Assembly (NCBI GenBank): GCA_016931935.1
Contig: JAFGDW010000053.1
Span: forward strand, 1-34,317
Direction of reading: 5' to 3'
DNA from: Candidatus Zhuqueibacterota bacterium
GTDB lineage: Bacteria; Zhuqueibacterota; Zhuqueibacteria; Thermofontimicrobiales; Thiofontviventaceae
Length of the DNA stretch: 34,317 nt
The position numbers were made by a program, and so were the translations under genes. This document shows positions 8,212 through 15,796 of this stretch, in pieces (position 1 is the first letter of the stretch; each line of letters starts with the position of its first letter). Under the pieces are notes generated by a model. The model was not told the origin of the DNA and ran no database searches. It was given only the letters and a program-made list of their open reading frames with translations.

Positions 8212-10079
8212 GCGATTTACCAAAACACACAATTTGCATAAAACCGTTAAATGATACGATCGAAGTGGAATCCGGCATAACTCTCCTCGATGCCATTCGA
8301 AATACTAATATATCGATTTCCGCTGATTGCAATGGTAGAAGTAAATGTGGGAAATGTAAAGTAAAAATTCTAAATCAATCTCAACTATCACCAACTCCGG
8401 CAGAATTACTACTATTAACGGAATATGAGGTTGAAAATGGATTCCATTTGGCATGCGAAGTTCGTGTAGACAGGGATTTTGACATCCAACTGCCTGATGT
8501 AAAAGAATTGGCCAATAAAAACCGGATGGCAGCAATTCAAAATGTTGATATTAAAATCGACAGCCATTTGAAAAAGGAATATGTGTCGCTTACGAAACCG
8601 GATCTTGATAATCAGGTGGACGACCTGCTCAATCTTGAGCTAGGTCTGGGACTTGAAGCCGGGAAGCTTCGCATACCACTATCGATATTGCAAGGACTGC
8701 CGTCAATATTACGAAAGAATAACTATAAGGTCACCGTTGCCATTTCTGGCGATCTGGTTATTAATATTGAGCCCGGCGATACAACATTACGCAGTTTTGG
8801 AATCGCATTTGATTTGGGTACGACAACAATTGTAGGCACACTAATCAATCTGCGAACGGGACAGGATGTTGCAGTCGGTGTGCGATCGAATCCCCAGCAT
8901 GTCTATGGGGCTGATGTCATTTCCCGTCTTGAAGTATCAGTCAATGAGCCGGGGGGGCTGAATAAACTGCAAAAAATGGTTATTGCAACCATTAATGAAA
9001 TTATAGATGAATTAACGCGGTCGGCTGAAGTCCATTTTCGAGAAATTTATGAAATTGTGATTGCGGGTAATCCCATTATGAATCATATTTTTCTCGATGT
9101 GAATCCACGGTATCTTGGTGAAGCACCATTTATCCCGACATTCAGGGAGTGTCCGTCCTATTCAGCAGAAGAATTGAATCTCTCGTTGCTTCCGAAAGTA
9201 CCTGTATTTTTTTTACCTAACATTTCAGCCTATGTTGGTGGAGATATTACAGGATTCATTTTGGCATATAATCTGCATGAGCGTTCAGAAACATGTCTTG
9301 GTATCGATATAGGGACAAACGGTGAAATTGTCTTGTACCACGCTGGCAATGTATTGACATGTTCGGCTGCAGCGGGACCTGCGTTTGAGGGGGGCCACAT
9401 TAATTGTGGAATGCGTGCTACCGAAGGCGCAATCGAGAAAGTTGTATTGGATGATGACCAGATATATTTACAGGTTATTGAAGATGCTGAACCTCGTGGT
9501 ATCTGCGGTTCCGGGCTTATCGATGTGATTGCCGAGATGCTGAAAATGGGAATCATCAATCAAAACGGGCGATTAAAAAATCGTGATGAGATCGATAATC
9601 TCTGGTATCGTGAGCGAATTATTGAGCACGAAAAAGGAAATCGATTTATTCTTGTTTCAGCAGATGATATGCAGGCACATGAACCATTAGTGGTCACTCA
9701 AAAAGACATTCGGCAATTTCAACTTGCGAAAGCGGCTATCGCGGCTGGTATTAAGATTTTATTTCACGAAATGGCAATTGATATTACGGATTTAAACAAT
9801 ATTTATATTGCCGGTGCTTTTGGTGCTTATATTAACAAATATAATGCACAACGAATCGGATTATTACCGTCGATCGATCCGAATCAAATCCAATTTGTAG
9901 GGAATGCTGCCAGTGCAGGGGCGAAAAAATACCTGTTATCGAACGACGCGCGGCATAATGCTCGTCAAATTGTGCAGCGAGTAAAATATATTGAATTATC
10001 TCGACGGAAAGATTTTCAGGACGAGTACACGGAGGCGATGTTTTTTCAAGCCAGTGATCTAACGGAGGAAAAGCAATAG
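8208..10079 (+). CDS. RACo/RamA-like reductive activator of corrinoid proteins (2Fe-2S plus ASKHA, DUF4445)
   Basis: This 623-residue protein has an N-terminal plant-type 2Fe-2S ferredoxin domain with ligands C41, C47, C50 and C83 (DCNGRSKCGKC, later HLACEV). A linker follows, then an ASKHA ATPase-like part with phosphate-loop motifs FDLGTTTIVG (201-210) and LGIDIGTNGE (364-373), plus GICGSGLIDV and IYIAGAFGAYIN near the C-terminus. The family returns inactive cob(II)alamin to cob(I)alamin using ATP and electrons. It starts at GTG 8208, overlapping the methyltransferase stop, with AAGGAGA just upstream. A close functional coupling is therefore likely: it would replace the missing reactivation domain of MetH. 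The C-terminal 40 residues are not distinctive. Confidence 0.9.
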   Translation: MSDLPKHTICIKPLNDTIEVESGITLLDAIRNTNISISADCNGRSKCGKCKVKILNQSQLSPTPAELLLLTEYEVENGFHLACEVRVDRDFDIQLPDVKELANKNRMAAIQNVDIKIDSHLKKEYVSLTKPDLDNQVDDLLNLELGLGLEAGKLRIPLSILQGLPSILRKNNYKVTVAISGDLVINIEPGDTTLRSFGIAFDLGTTTIVGTLINLRTGQDVAVGVRSNPQHVYGADVISRLEVSVNEPGGLNKLQKMVIATINEIIDELTRSAEVHFREIYEIVIAGNPIMNHIFLDVNPRYLGEAPFIPTFRECPSYSAEELNLSLLPKVPVFFLPNISAYVGGDITGFILAYNLHERSETCLGIDIGTNGEIVLYHAGNVLTCSAAAGPAFEGGHINCGMRATEGAIEKVVLDDDQIYLQVIEDAEPRGICGSGLIDVIAEMLKMGIINQNGRLKNRDEIDNLWYRERIIEHEKGNRFILVSADDMQAHEPLVVTQKDIRQFQLAKAAIAAGIKILFHEMAIDITDLNNIYIAGAFGAYINKYNAQRIGLLPSIDPNQIQFVGNAASAGAKKYLLSNDARHNARQIVQRVKYIELSRRKDFQDEYTEAMFFQASDLTEEKQ

Positions 10080-10178
10080 ATTGTTGATATCATTGCTTGA
10101 GGAGTAGAAAAAAATTTCTAAAAAAAGTATTGAATTCCGATAAGTTTGGGTGGTTCTTACAAAATTTTAATTTTTCAC

Positions 10179-10207
10179 TTGACATTACCAAAGTAATTTT
10201 ATATATT
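10179..10207 (+). promoter_or_regulatory. Strong promoter for the M23 peptidase gene
   Basis: TTGACA (10179-10184), a 17-base spacer and TATATT (10202-10207) lie 109 bases before the start codon. Both boxes are near consensus and the spacing is ideal. The rest of 10080-10315 is AT-rich and shows no gene. Confidence 0.7.
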
Positions 10208-10315
10208 TAATAACACCTAATTTATTGCTCACCAGTGGAATGACCTACTTAAAAATGGATATTTTGCTGCTCCCTTTGAGATGTTGGTGTAATACATCAA
10301 AATGAGGAGAAAGGT

Positions 10316-11239
10316 ATGCGGGATAAAAGGATAAAGCTGATTTACTTCTCAATGAAGGGATCGGAAATTAAGTACATTGAACTTAGCTGGAAAAAAGTGT
10401 TCGTACTTGCGTCAGCTTTATTGGTATTTCTCTTCATATTTGTTGGGTCGATCATAGGTCTTTTCACTAATTATTATCATGATTTTCAAAATGAGTCCCT
10501 GGACAGAGTCAACGTAACGCTAAGGACTCAGCTGCAGGAAATGAAAGAAAAAGTGCAGCGGGTACAAACAAAAATGGAGGAATTAGAGGAAAGCGATGAT
10601 GAAGAACGCCTGATCGCCGGCCTGGATAAGATCGACAAAGATATGAGGAGCGTAGGGGTTGGTGGATACGATTATAGTTTTGCCGAAGAGCTGGCAGTAT
10701 TCTCCAAAGATACGAGGGAGGAAGTATCAGACACATGGTCTTTAATTGACCAGTTGGAGAGACGGGTTAAGCTGTTAACGGAAAGTAAGGTGTATATCGA
10801 ACAGAAATACAGTGAAAATCTCGAGAAATGGGAACATACACCTTCTATTCGCCCTGTACGAGGCGGCCGTATTACAGATGAGTTCGGCTTGCGGCCACAT
10901 CCAATACTCGGAAAAGTCATTCCACATGAGGGAATTGATATTGCTGCGCCTATCGGCACACCGGTAAATGCGGCTGCGGCTGGAGTTGTAAAAAGTGCTA
11001 AAAATACGTATACAGTGAATAAAGGGTACGGCAAAGAGATTCGAATTGTTCACGATAATGGGATTGAAACCCGGTATGCACATCTTAACAATATTTACGT
11101 AAAACCCGGGCAACGGGTTAATCGTTGGGATGTCATAGCTACTGTTGGTAATACCGGACGTAGCACTGGACCTCATCTCCACTATGAGGTCATAGTAGAC
11201 AGGAGACCAGTCAATCCTGTTCAGTTTTTCCTTGAATAA
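10316..11239 (+). CDS. Membrane-anchored M23 (LytM-type) metallopeptidase with coiled coil
   Basis: This 307-residue protein has a short basic cytoplasmic tail, one transmembrane helix (about 28-51), a coiled-coil stalk (about 58-170) and a C-terminal LytM/peptidase M23 domain (about 180-307). The zinc ligands are complete: H204 and D208 in HEGIDIAAP and H289 in GPHLHYEV, with H256 (RYAHL) and H287 as further active-site histidines. It should therefore be an active peptidoglycan cross-link endopeptidase rather than an EnvC/NlpD-like dead activator. GAGGAGA sits just before the ATG. A clean terminator follows, so it is probably transcribed alone. A role in cell elongation, division or opening the wall for envelope machines is possible. 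Confidence 0.92.
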   Translation: MRDKRIKLIYFSMKGSEIKYIELSWKKVFVLASALLVFLFIFVGSIIGLFTNYYHDFQNESLDRVNVTLRTQLQEMKEKVQRVQTKMEELEESDDEERLIAGLDKIDKDMRSVGVGGYDYSFAEELAVFSKDTREEVSDTWSLIDQLERRVKLLTESKVYIEQKYSENLEKWEHTPSIRPVRGGRITDEFGLRPHPILGKVIPHEGIDIAAPIGTPVNAAAAGVVKSAKNTYTVNKGYGKEIRIVHDNGIETRYAHLNNIYVKPGQRVNRWDVIATVGNTGRSTGPHLHYEVIVDRRPVNPVQFFLE

Positions 11240-11276
11240 TTTAAATCTTATATCCACAGAAGCTTGGTGAGCATTT

Positions 11277-11306
11277 GCCCTCTGGTTATTACCAGAGGGC
11301 TTTTTT
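11277..11306 (+). terminator. Intrinsic terminator after the M23 peptidase gene
   Basis: GCCCTCTGGT (11277-11286) and ACCAGAGGGC (11291-11300) form a perfect 10-bp stem with a TATT loop, followed by six T residues. It rules out any start of the next gene upstream of about 11310. Confidence 0.93.
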
Positions 11307-11394
11307 ATTAGAATCTCTAAAATATGTCTTGTTTTTTTTCCGTATTCACAGTATATTTCTGGTAAATGAATACAATGAGATCGTGGTGAGTGAT

Positions 11395-11847
11395 ATGAGT
11401 TATACACAATTGCTTGAAGGTATTACGCAGGATATGGTTTCGATTCTTGATCAGGAAAGTACGAATGGTGAAGGCTGGAATTACTACAGCAACGGACGCA
11501 TTGTTCATGCGTCGGTTTATCAAAATGAGATATCCGGAACGTTGCGTGAATTGCGTGACGATATTTGTGTCAAAATAAAAATCGATGAAAATGAGATACA
11601 CTATTCGTGCAATTGCAATACTGAAGAAGGAATTTGCGTACATATTGTCGCATTGCTTTATTCATGGGTTTTTGACAACGAAGAATTTGTCAACATGAAT
11701 AATATTATTAACGAACTTGAGGAATTTGACAAGGATTCCTTGATAGATGTCGTGGAACGATTATTGCTTAATGACCCTCAAAACATTCGATTTCTTCAAC
11801 CTGAAAATAGTTTCGAGTATCCCGATCCGTTGGATGGTGAAGAATAG
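11395..11847 (+). CDS. Small SWIM zinc-finger protein
   Basis: This 150-residue soluble, acidic protein carries one SWIM-type zinc site: C72-x-C74, six residues, C81-x-H83 (CNCNTEEGICVH), inside a predicted beta-beta-alpha setting (IHYSC...HIVALLYSW). SWIM domains bind zinc and often mediate DNA or protein contacts. In bacteria they usually sit on larger proteins such as SWI2/SNF2 ATPases, so a protein made of little else is unusual. The ATG at 11395 is preceded by GGTGA at 5 bases; the frame is open further upstream, but that part runs through the terminator and is not coding. The partner and role are unknown. Confidence 0.78.
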   Translation: MSYTQLLEGITQDMVSILDQESTNGEGWNYYSNGRIVHASVYQNEISGTLRELRDDICVKIKIDENEIHYSCNCNTEEGICVHIVALLYSWVFDNEEFVNMNNIINELEEFDKDSLIDVVERLLLNDPQNIRFLQPENSFEYPDPLDGEE

Positions 11848-11960
11848 AATGACTTCGTGTTTCTCCCGAGTATTAGAGGAGTATGACATTCCCCATATAA
11901 ATTTCATACGCTATTACCGCTGTGAAATATTAATTTGCGTTATTAAATATAATTAACATA

Positions 11961-11989
11961 TTGACGATATATAGAGCATAAAATTAGTA
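11961..11989 (+). promoter_or_regulatory. Possible promoter for the LysM transglycosylase gene
   Basis: TTGACG (11961-11966), then 17 bases and TTAGTA. The -35 box is good but the -10 is poor; a TAAAAT lies nearby at a wrong distance. It is placed about 30 bases before the start codon. Confidence 0.3.
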
Positions 11990-12017
11990 AAATCTGCATG
12001 CAACACAGGAGTTCTAC

Positions 12018-14720
12018 ATGAAGTACAACTGGCATAGAATACAATTTGCTATAATGAGCCTGGTTATTGTTTTTGCAGGATATTGCAATAGCGTTGCACA
12101 AAATGAAAATTTCCCTCTGCCGGAAAGCCTGAAACCAAATGTAAAATTTTGGATTGGTGTATATGCGAAATATACGAGCGATCATATCGTTATTCATGAT
12201 AATGTGCGTATGGATATTATTTATGAAATCGTAAATGTGGATACATTGTTTCCTGAAAGTGTAGACTATTCTGATAAAATGTTGTGGAAGCGTATTGAAA
12301 CCATTAAAGATAAATACCGAGATATTTTATTGAAACTTGCAAGAATGAATGTTTCATACCCGGAATCGTTGTCCGAAAAGGAACGCCAGGTGTATCAACT
12401 TTTTGGTACCAATCCGTCTCCGGTGGAATTTCGTGTTGCGGCTGATCGGATTCGCGGGCAGCAAGGACTGAAAGAGCAATTTTTGGAAGGACTTATCCGA
12501 TCGGGAAGATATTTGAAATTTATGGAAGAAACGTATAAAAAACATGGATTGCCGCTCGAATTGACGGCATTGCCTCATGTTGAATCATCTTTTAATAATT
12601 CTGCATATTCCAAATTCGGTGCAGCAGGACTTTGGCAATTTACTCGAAGCACCGGACGGCAGTATTTGAAAATTGATTATACGGTGGATGAACGTTTTGA
12701 TCCTGAAAAAGCTACTGAATCTGCTGCAAGATTGTTGAAACGCAATTACCAGACTTTGGGATCGTGGCCATTAGCTTTAACCGCATACAACCATGGTGTG
12801 AATGGGATGAAACGTGCCATCCAGCAGGTGGGCTCTGACGACATCGCCGAAATAGTTCAAAAATACAAAGGTCGGAGCTTTAAATTCGCTTCCCGAAATT
12901 TTTATGCTGAATTTCTCGCCGCTTTGCATGTATCTCGCAACTATACGACGTATTTTGGAGACGTGGATTTTCATCAACCAATCGATTATACTGTGCTCGA
13001 AGTACCGTCATACATGAGAATATCAACAATTACTGATAAACTTTCTGTGACGATCGATGATATTAAGATTCTAAATCCCTCACTGAGAAGAAGTGTACTC
13101 CAATCTGAGCGCATGTTGCCGAAAGGATTTAAATTGCGGATACCTGATCGGGATGGTATTGATATTGATGGATTCTATGCACATATTCAGAATAATGAGA
13201 AGTTCGATCGTCAGTTGACGAATAACTGGTATAAAGTTCGGCATGGTGATAATCTCCAAAAAATCGCCAAACAATTTTCGACATCGGTTAATCAACTACT
13301 TGCTTTAAACAATGATATTGAAGATATTCACACAATTTATGTAGGGCAAGTGCTAAGGGTGCCTGAAGGTGGCGATACAGAATTAGCCTCTAATGATGAA
13401 CCTATGACTCCGATACAAACTGATGTGGTCGCAACGAATCAGATTAAAAATGAACCCGAGCCGGTTTTGGAAACAACAAATCAATCGACTCCGCCGACAA
13501 CTGTGGCGGCTGATGTCAAGTGGTACCAGGTTCGGTGGGGAGATAGCCTTGAACAAATTGCCGCTCGGTTTAATATGAGTATTGACGATTTAATGTCACG
13601 AAATCAAATAGCTGACAAAGATCAAATTTTTGTCGGGCAACTACTGAAGCTGTTTGATGATATACCTGAAGTGAACACTGAACCGGCATTAGCGTTTCAG
13701 GACGCGGATAGTAATGATGAATTCATAGAAGAAACGCCTGAACTTGAATATTATACTGTCGTAGATATGGATGCATCGATTCCCAATCCCGTAAATCCGG
13801 AACCGATTGACGAACCGACCAGTAATGGTAGCTGGCATACGATTGCACGGGGTGAAACGCTGGAAAAAATAGCGCAGCAATACCAGGTCAATTTTGATGA
13901 CCTAATGGCAATTAACAATATTGAAAATAAAAATTTGATACGAGCCGGACAAACATTAATTATCCCTGATGCACGGGTACCGCAACCAGATGAAATAGAT
14001 AATATTTCGGAAATAAAAACCAAAGGCTATTATGTCGTTACTCCGGGGGATAATCTGGAAAAAATTGCTCAGAAGCTGCAAACGACAGCCCTGGAGTTGG
14101 CTCGGATTAATAACCTTCGGAATCAGGATCAAATTCAGATTGGACAAAAGCTTTTAATCCCGGATCAATTAACGACATATGCGTCGTTAGTTACGGTCGA
14201 TATTCCCCAGAATAATCTTGTTGCTGAGCAGGTTGGAATTAACGAAAACTCTGACAATGCCCAGTCATTTCAACAGAAAGTGGAACGAACATCCGATCCG
14301 AAGGTTGACTATATCTTTGTGATGCCTGAAGAAACGTTAGGACATTTTGCGGATTGGCTGGAAATTCGAACTCAGGAATTGCGGAATATCAATGGTCTGA
14401 AATATAGTCATGAAATTCAGCTCGGTCAAAAAATAAAAATTGTTTATTCAAACGTGTTGCGTGAAGAATTTGAACAACGGCGAATGGAATATCACCGGGT
14501 CATTGAAGAAGATTTTTTTGCATCATTCCGAATTGATAGTGTGCAAACACATCTACTTCGTAGTGGTGAAAATATTTGGCAGTTATGTAATGATGTTTAT
14601 GAAGTGCCATATTGGCTGTTCATCAAATACAATCCGCACCTCAATATCAATCGGTTACGCAATGGGGAGAAAATAAATATTCCTATTATTTCCGAAAAAT
14701 CAGTTGCCTCAACAGATTAA
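12018..14720 (+). CDS. MltD-like lytic transglycosylase with six LysM repeats
   Basis: This 900-residue exported wall enzyme has a signal peptide ending near A27 (VFAGYCNSVAQ). A helical region comes next, then a family 1 SLT domain (about 165-310) with the catalytic glutamate E189 in PHVESSFNN, followed by GAAGLWQFTRSTG and the ALTAYNHG motif typical of MltD. Six LysM peptidoglycan-binding repeats follow at roughly 404-448, 501-546, 605-650, 670-715, 764-810 and 845-893. A degenerate module lies near 325-375. Low-complexity acidic linkers separate the repeats. The enzyme should cleave glycan strands with formation of 1,6-anhydro ends. CAGGAG precedes the ATG. More LysM copies than the usual two or three suggest tight wall anchoring. 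A terminator follows at 14777. Confidence 0.93.
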   Translation: MKYNWHRIQFAIMSLVIVFAGYCNSVAQNENFPLPESLKPNVKFWIGVYAKYTSDHIVIHDNVRMDIIYEIVNVDTLFPESVDYSDKMLWKRIETIKDKYRDILLKLARMNVSYPESLSEKERQVYQLFGTNPSPVEFRVAADRIRGQQGLKEQFLEGLIRSGRYLKFMEETYKKHGLPLELTALPHVESSFNNSAYSKFGAAGLWQFTRSTGRQYLKIDYTVDERFDPEKATESAARLLKRNYQTLGSWPLALTAYNHGVNGMKRAIQQVGSDDIAEIVQKYKGRSFKFASRNFYAEFLAALHVSRNYTTYFGDVDFHQPIDYTVLEVPSYMRISTITDKLSVTIDDIKILNPSLRRSVLQSERMLPKGFKLRIPDRDGIDIDGFYAHIQNNEKFDRQLTNNWYKVRHGDNLQKIAKQFSTSVNQLLALNNDIEDIHTIYVGQVLRVPEGGDTELASNDEPMTPIQTDVVATNQIKNEPEPVLETTNQSTPPTTVAADVKWYQVRWGDSLEQIAARFNMSIDDLMSRNQIADKDQIFVGQLLKLFDDIPEVNTEPALAFQDADSNDEFIEETPELEYYTVVDMDASIPNPVNPEPIDEPTSNGSWHTIARGETLEKIAQQYQVNFDDLMAINNIENKNLIRAGQTLIIPDARVPQPDEIDNISEIKTKGYYVVTPGDNLEKIAQKLQTTALELARINNLRNQDQIQIGQKLLIPDQLTTYASLVTVDIPQNNLVAEQVGINENSDNAQSFQQKVERTSDPKVDYIFVMPEETLGHFADWLEIRTQELRNINGLKYSHEIQLGQKIKIVYSNVLREEFEQRRMEYHRVIEEDFFASFRIDSVQTHLLRSGENIWQLCNDVYEVPYWLFIKYNPHLNINRLRNGEKINIPIISEKSVASTD

Positions 14721-14776
14721 AAGTAATTTTTTCAATTATATCTTTTTTAAGTAATCCAAATTTTTATGACCTAAAC

Positions 14777-14804
14777 AAGGGCAGTCTATTACTGCCCTTT
14801 TTTT
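14777..14804 (+). terminator. Intrinsic terminator after the transglycosylase gene
   Basis: AAGGGCAGT (14777-14785) and ACTGCCCTT (14791-14799) form a 9-bp stem with a CTATT loop, running into seven T residues (14798-14804). It separates the wall-hydrolase gene from the pilus locus, so that locus must have its own promoter between here and 14976. I could not identify that promoter with confidence. Confidence 0.92.
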
Positions 14805-14976
14805 ATGGCTCTATGATAATTCATTTGCTAGTCCGCACAAATTCCCGCGATTGATTTGTTACTTTTTTGAAGTTTTTATTAAAGATTTTATTTCCCATAC
14901 CGATCATACTAATGAAGATGTCGGATTTAAAGTTACTAATTCACTAAAATCCCTAACAAAACAAAGGAGTGCTGGT

Positions 14977-15414
14977 ATGGGACAGCAACAACTCTTACTC
15001 ATCGTGTTGGGTGTTATCATCGTTGGAGTCGCCGTTGCCGTCGGTGTAACGCAGTTTAAAAGCAGCGCCGTCGATTCAAACCGTCAGGCAGTCATTGGTG
15101 ATTTGATTAACCTGGCTGCAAAAGCACAACGATACTATCGTACACCAACATCTCTTGCCGGTGGTGGACAAAACTTTCAAAACTTCTATCTCTCTGCTAC
15201 GGACACAGGGAACGCTAATGGTAGCTACAGCATAACAACCACTGCACCAACCGCCCTTACGAAAGTGGCTGGAAGTATGACAGCAGTTAGTTCGTCTGCA
15301 TCAACAATTTACATTGTTGGCTGTGGAAATGAACTTGGTAATGATGCTACCAATGAAGTGAAAGCGTACGCAACCGTTACGGCGGACAATATTACAACTG
15401 TGATACTGAACTAA
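14977..15414 (+). CDS. Major pilin-like protein with ultra-short leader
   Basis: This is a 145-residue protein starting at ATG 14977, preceded by a strong AAAGGAG at 7 bases. The N-terminus is MG followed by QQQLLLIVLGVIIVGVAVAVG, a pilin-like hydrophobic helix, then a polar region (AVIGDLINLAAKAQRYYRTP) and a Ser/Thr/Gly/Ala-rich globular part. The overall plan matches type IV pilins, but the leader would be only two residues and Glu+5 is absent. The single Cys (VGCGNEL) rules out the usual C-terminal disulfide loop. It heads the locus, has the best ribosome site in it and is followed by a stem-loop, all of which fit a highly expressed major subunit. The assignment as pilin is an inference from plan and context. 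Confidence 0.75.
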   Translation: MGQQQLLLIVLGVIIVGVAVAVGVTQFKSSAVDSNRQAVIGDLINLAAKAQRYYRTPTSLAGGGQNFQNFYLSATDTGNANGSYSITTTAPTALTKVAGSMTAVSSSASTIYIVGCGNELGNDATNEVKAYATVTADNITTVILN

Positions 15415-15438
15415 CACGGTGTTTAAGTTTTTATTGAC

Positions 15439-15462
15439 GTGAGGCATTGCAAGATGCCTCAC
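15439..15462 (+). terminator. Stem-loop after the pilin gene (partial terminator or mRNA stabiliser)
   Basis: GTGAGGCAT (15439-15447) and ATGCCTCAC (15454-15462) form a perfect 9-bp stem with a 6-base loop. It is not followed by a T-run, so it may protect the abundant pilin message or lower read-through rather than end transcription fully. Confidence 0.5.
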
Positions 15463-15796
15463 CCTATTCAAGCTTGGCAAGTAACCTTTTACAGGCCCCG
15501 ATTGATATAGAGAATGTACTACACAACGTAATCCTGGATAATACGATAATATAAATTATCCAGGAGTTATGGTCACGAAATTTACGATGGTTCTTCGTAA
15601 ATTGGGAGTGGCGAACAAAAGCTGGTGAGGGCGGGACCATCAATGATGGTAGCAGTTTGAGGGATGCTTTTGCTTGTAGTCGTCTTATTAATTGGCGCTG
15701 TTCGTGGTTACTTTTTTTTTGAAATTGAGAATTATGCTAGTCAATACCAGCAAAACTGGTGATGTATTTTTCTTATCCTGAAATTTGGTGATTAAA
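15463..15796 (+). other. Structured intergenic stretch with chained mini-ORFs between pilin and PilC genes
   Basis: No full-length gene is visible. Three further stems are present: TCCTGGATAAT/ATTATCCAGGA (15532-15542 with 15555-15565), AATTTACGA/TCGTAAATT (15579-15587 with 15595-15603), and ACCATC/GATGGT (15636-15641 with 15645-15650), the last enclosed by CAAAAGC/GCTTTTG (15616-15622 with 15666-15672). The first buries most of the AGGAG (15562-15566) of a 19-residue ORF (15569-15628). A 32-residue ORF (15664-15762) encodes a hydrophobic peptide beginning MLLLVVVLLIGAVRGYFFFE, and a 9-residue ORF follows (15762-15791). All three end in Trp-TGA, and the last two join their neighbours by overlap of start and stop. 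This could be a regulatory leader or a decayed small membrane gene. Confidence 0.4.

Noticed and set aside
11275..11394. Upstream extension of the SWIM reading frame to 11275
   Set aside because: It runs through the strong intrinsic terminator at 11277-11306, so translation from there is implausible.
11849..11956. 35-codon ORF directly after the SWIM gene
   Set aside because: GGTGA lies 8 bases upstream, but the peptide (starts MTSCFSRVLEEYDIPH) has no recognisable feature and overlaps an AT-rich region close to a possible promoter; not supportable alone.
14851..14976. Upstream extension of the pilin reading frame, giving a 42-residue longer N-terminus
   Set aside because: The extension lacks a ribosome site, is not leader-like, and the ATG at 14977 has a strong AAAGGAG; the extension would also place the hydrophobic helix mid-protein.
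14805..14976. Promoter search upstream of the pilin gene (sigma-70, sigma-54, sigma-28)
   Set aside because: TTGATT at 14851 and TTGAAG at 14867 lack a -10 box at the right distance, and no GG-N10-GC sigma-54 site is present, so no promoter is called although one must exist.
15569..15680. c-di-GMP (GEMM-type) riboswitch before pilC
   Set aside because: A GGTCACG string and nearby stems recall the class, but the conserved core (CACAGGGCAAACC and GGGACGCAAAGCC) is not present.
15625..15762. In-frame TGA (15658-15660) read as selenocysteine or tryptophan to join two short ORFs
   Set aside because: TGA ends several well-supported genes in this window, and no selenocysteine insertion element or conserved product supports recoding.
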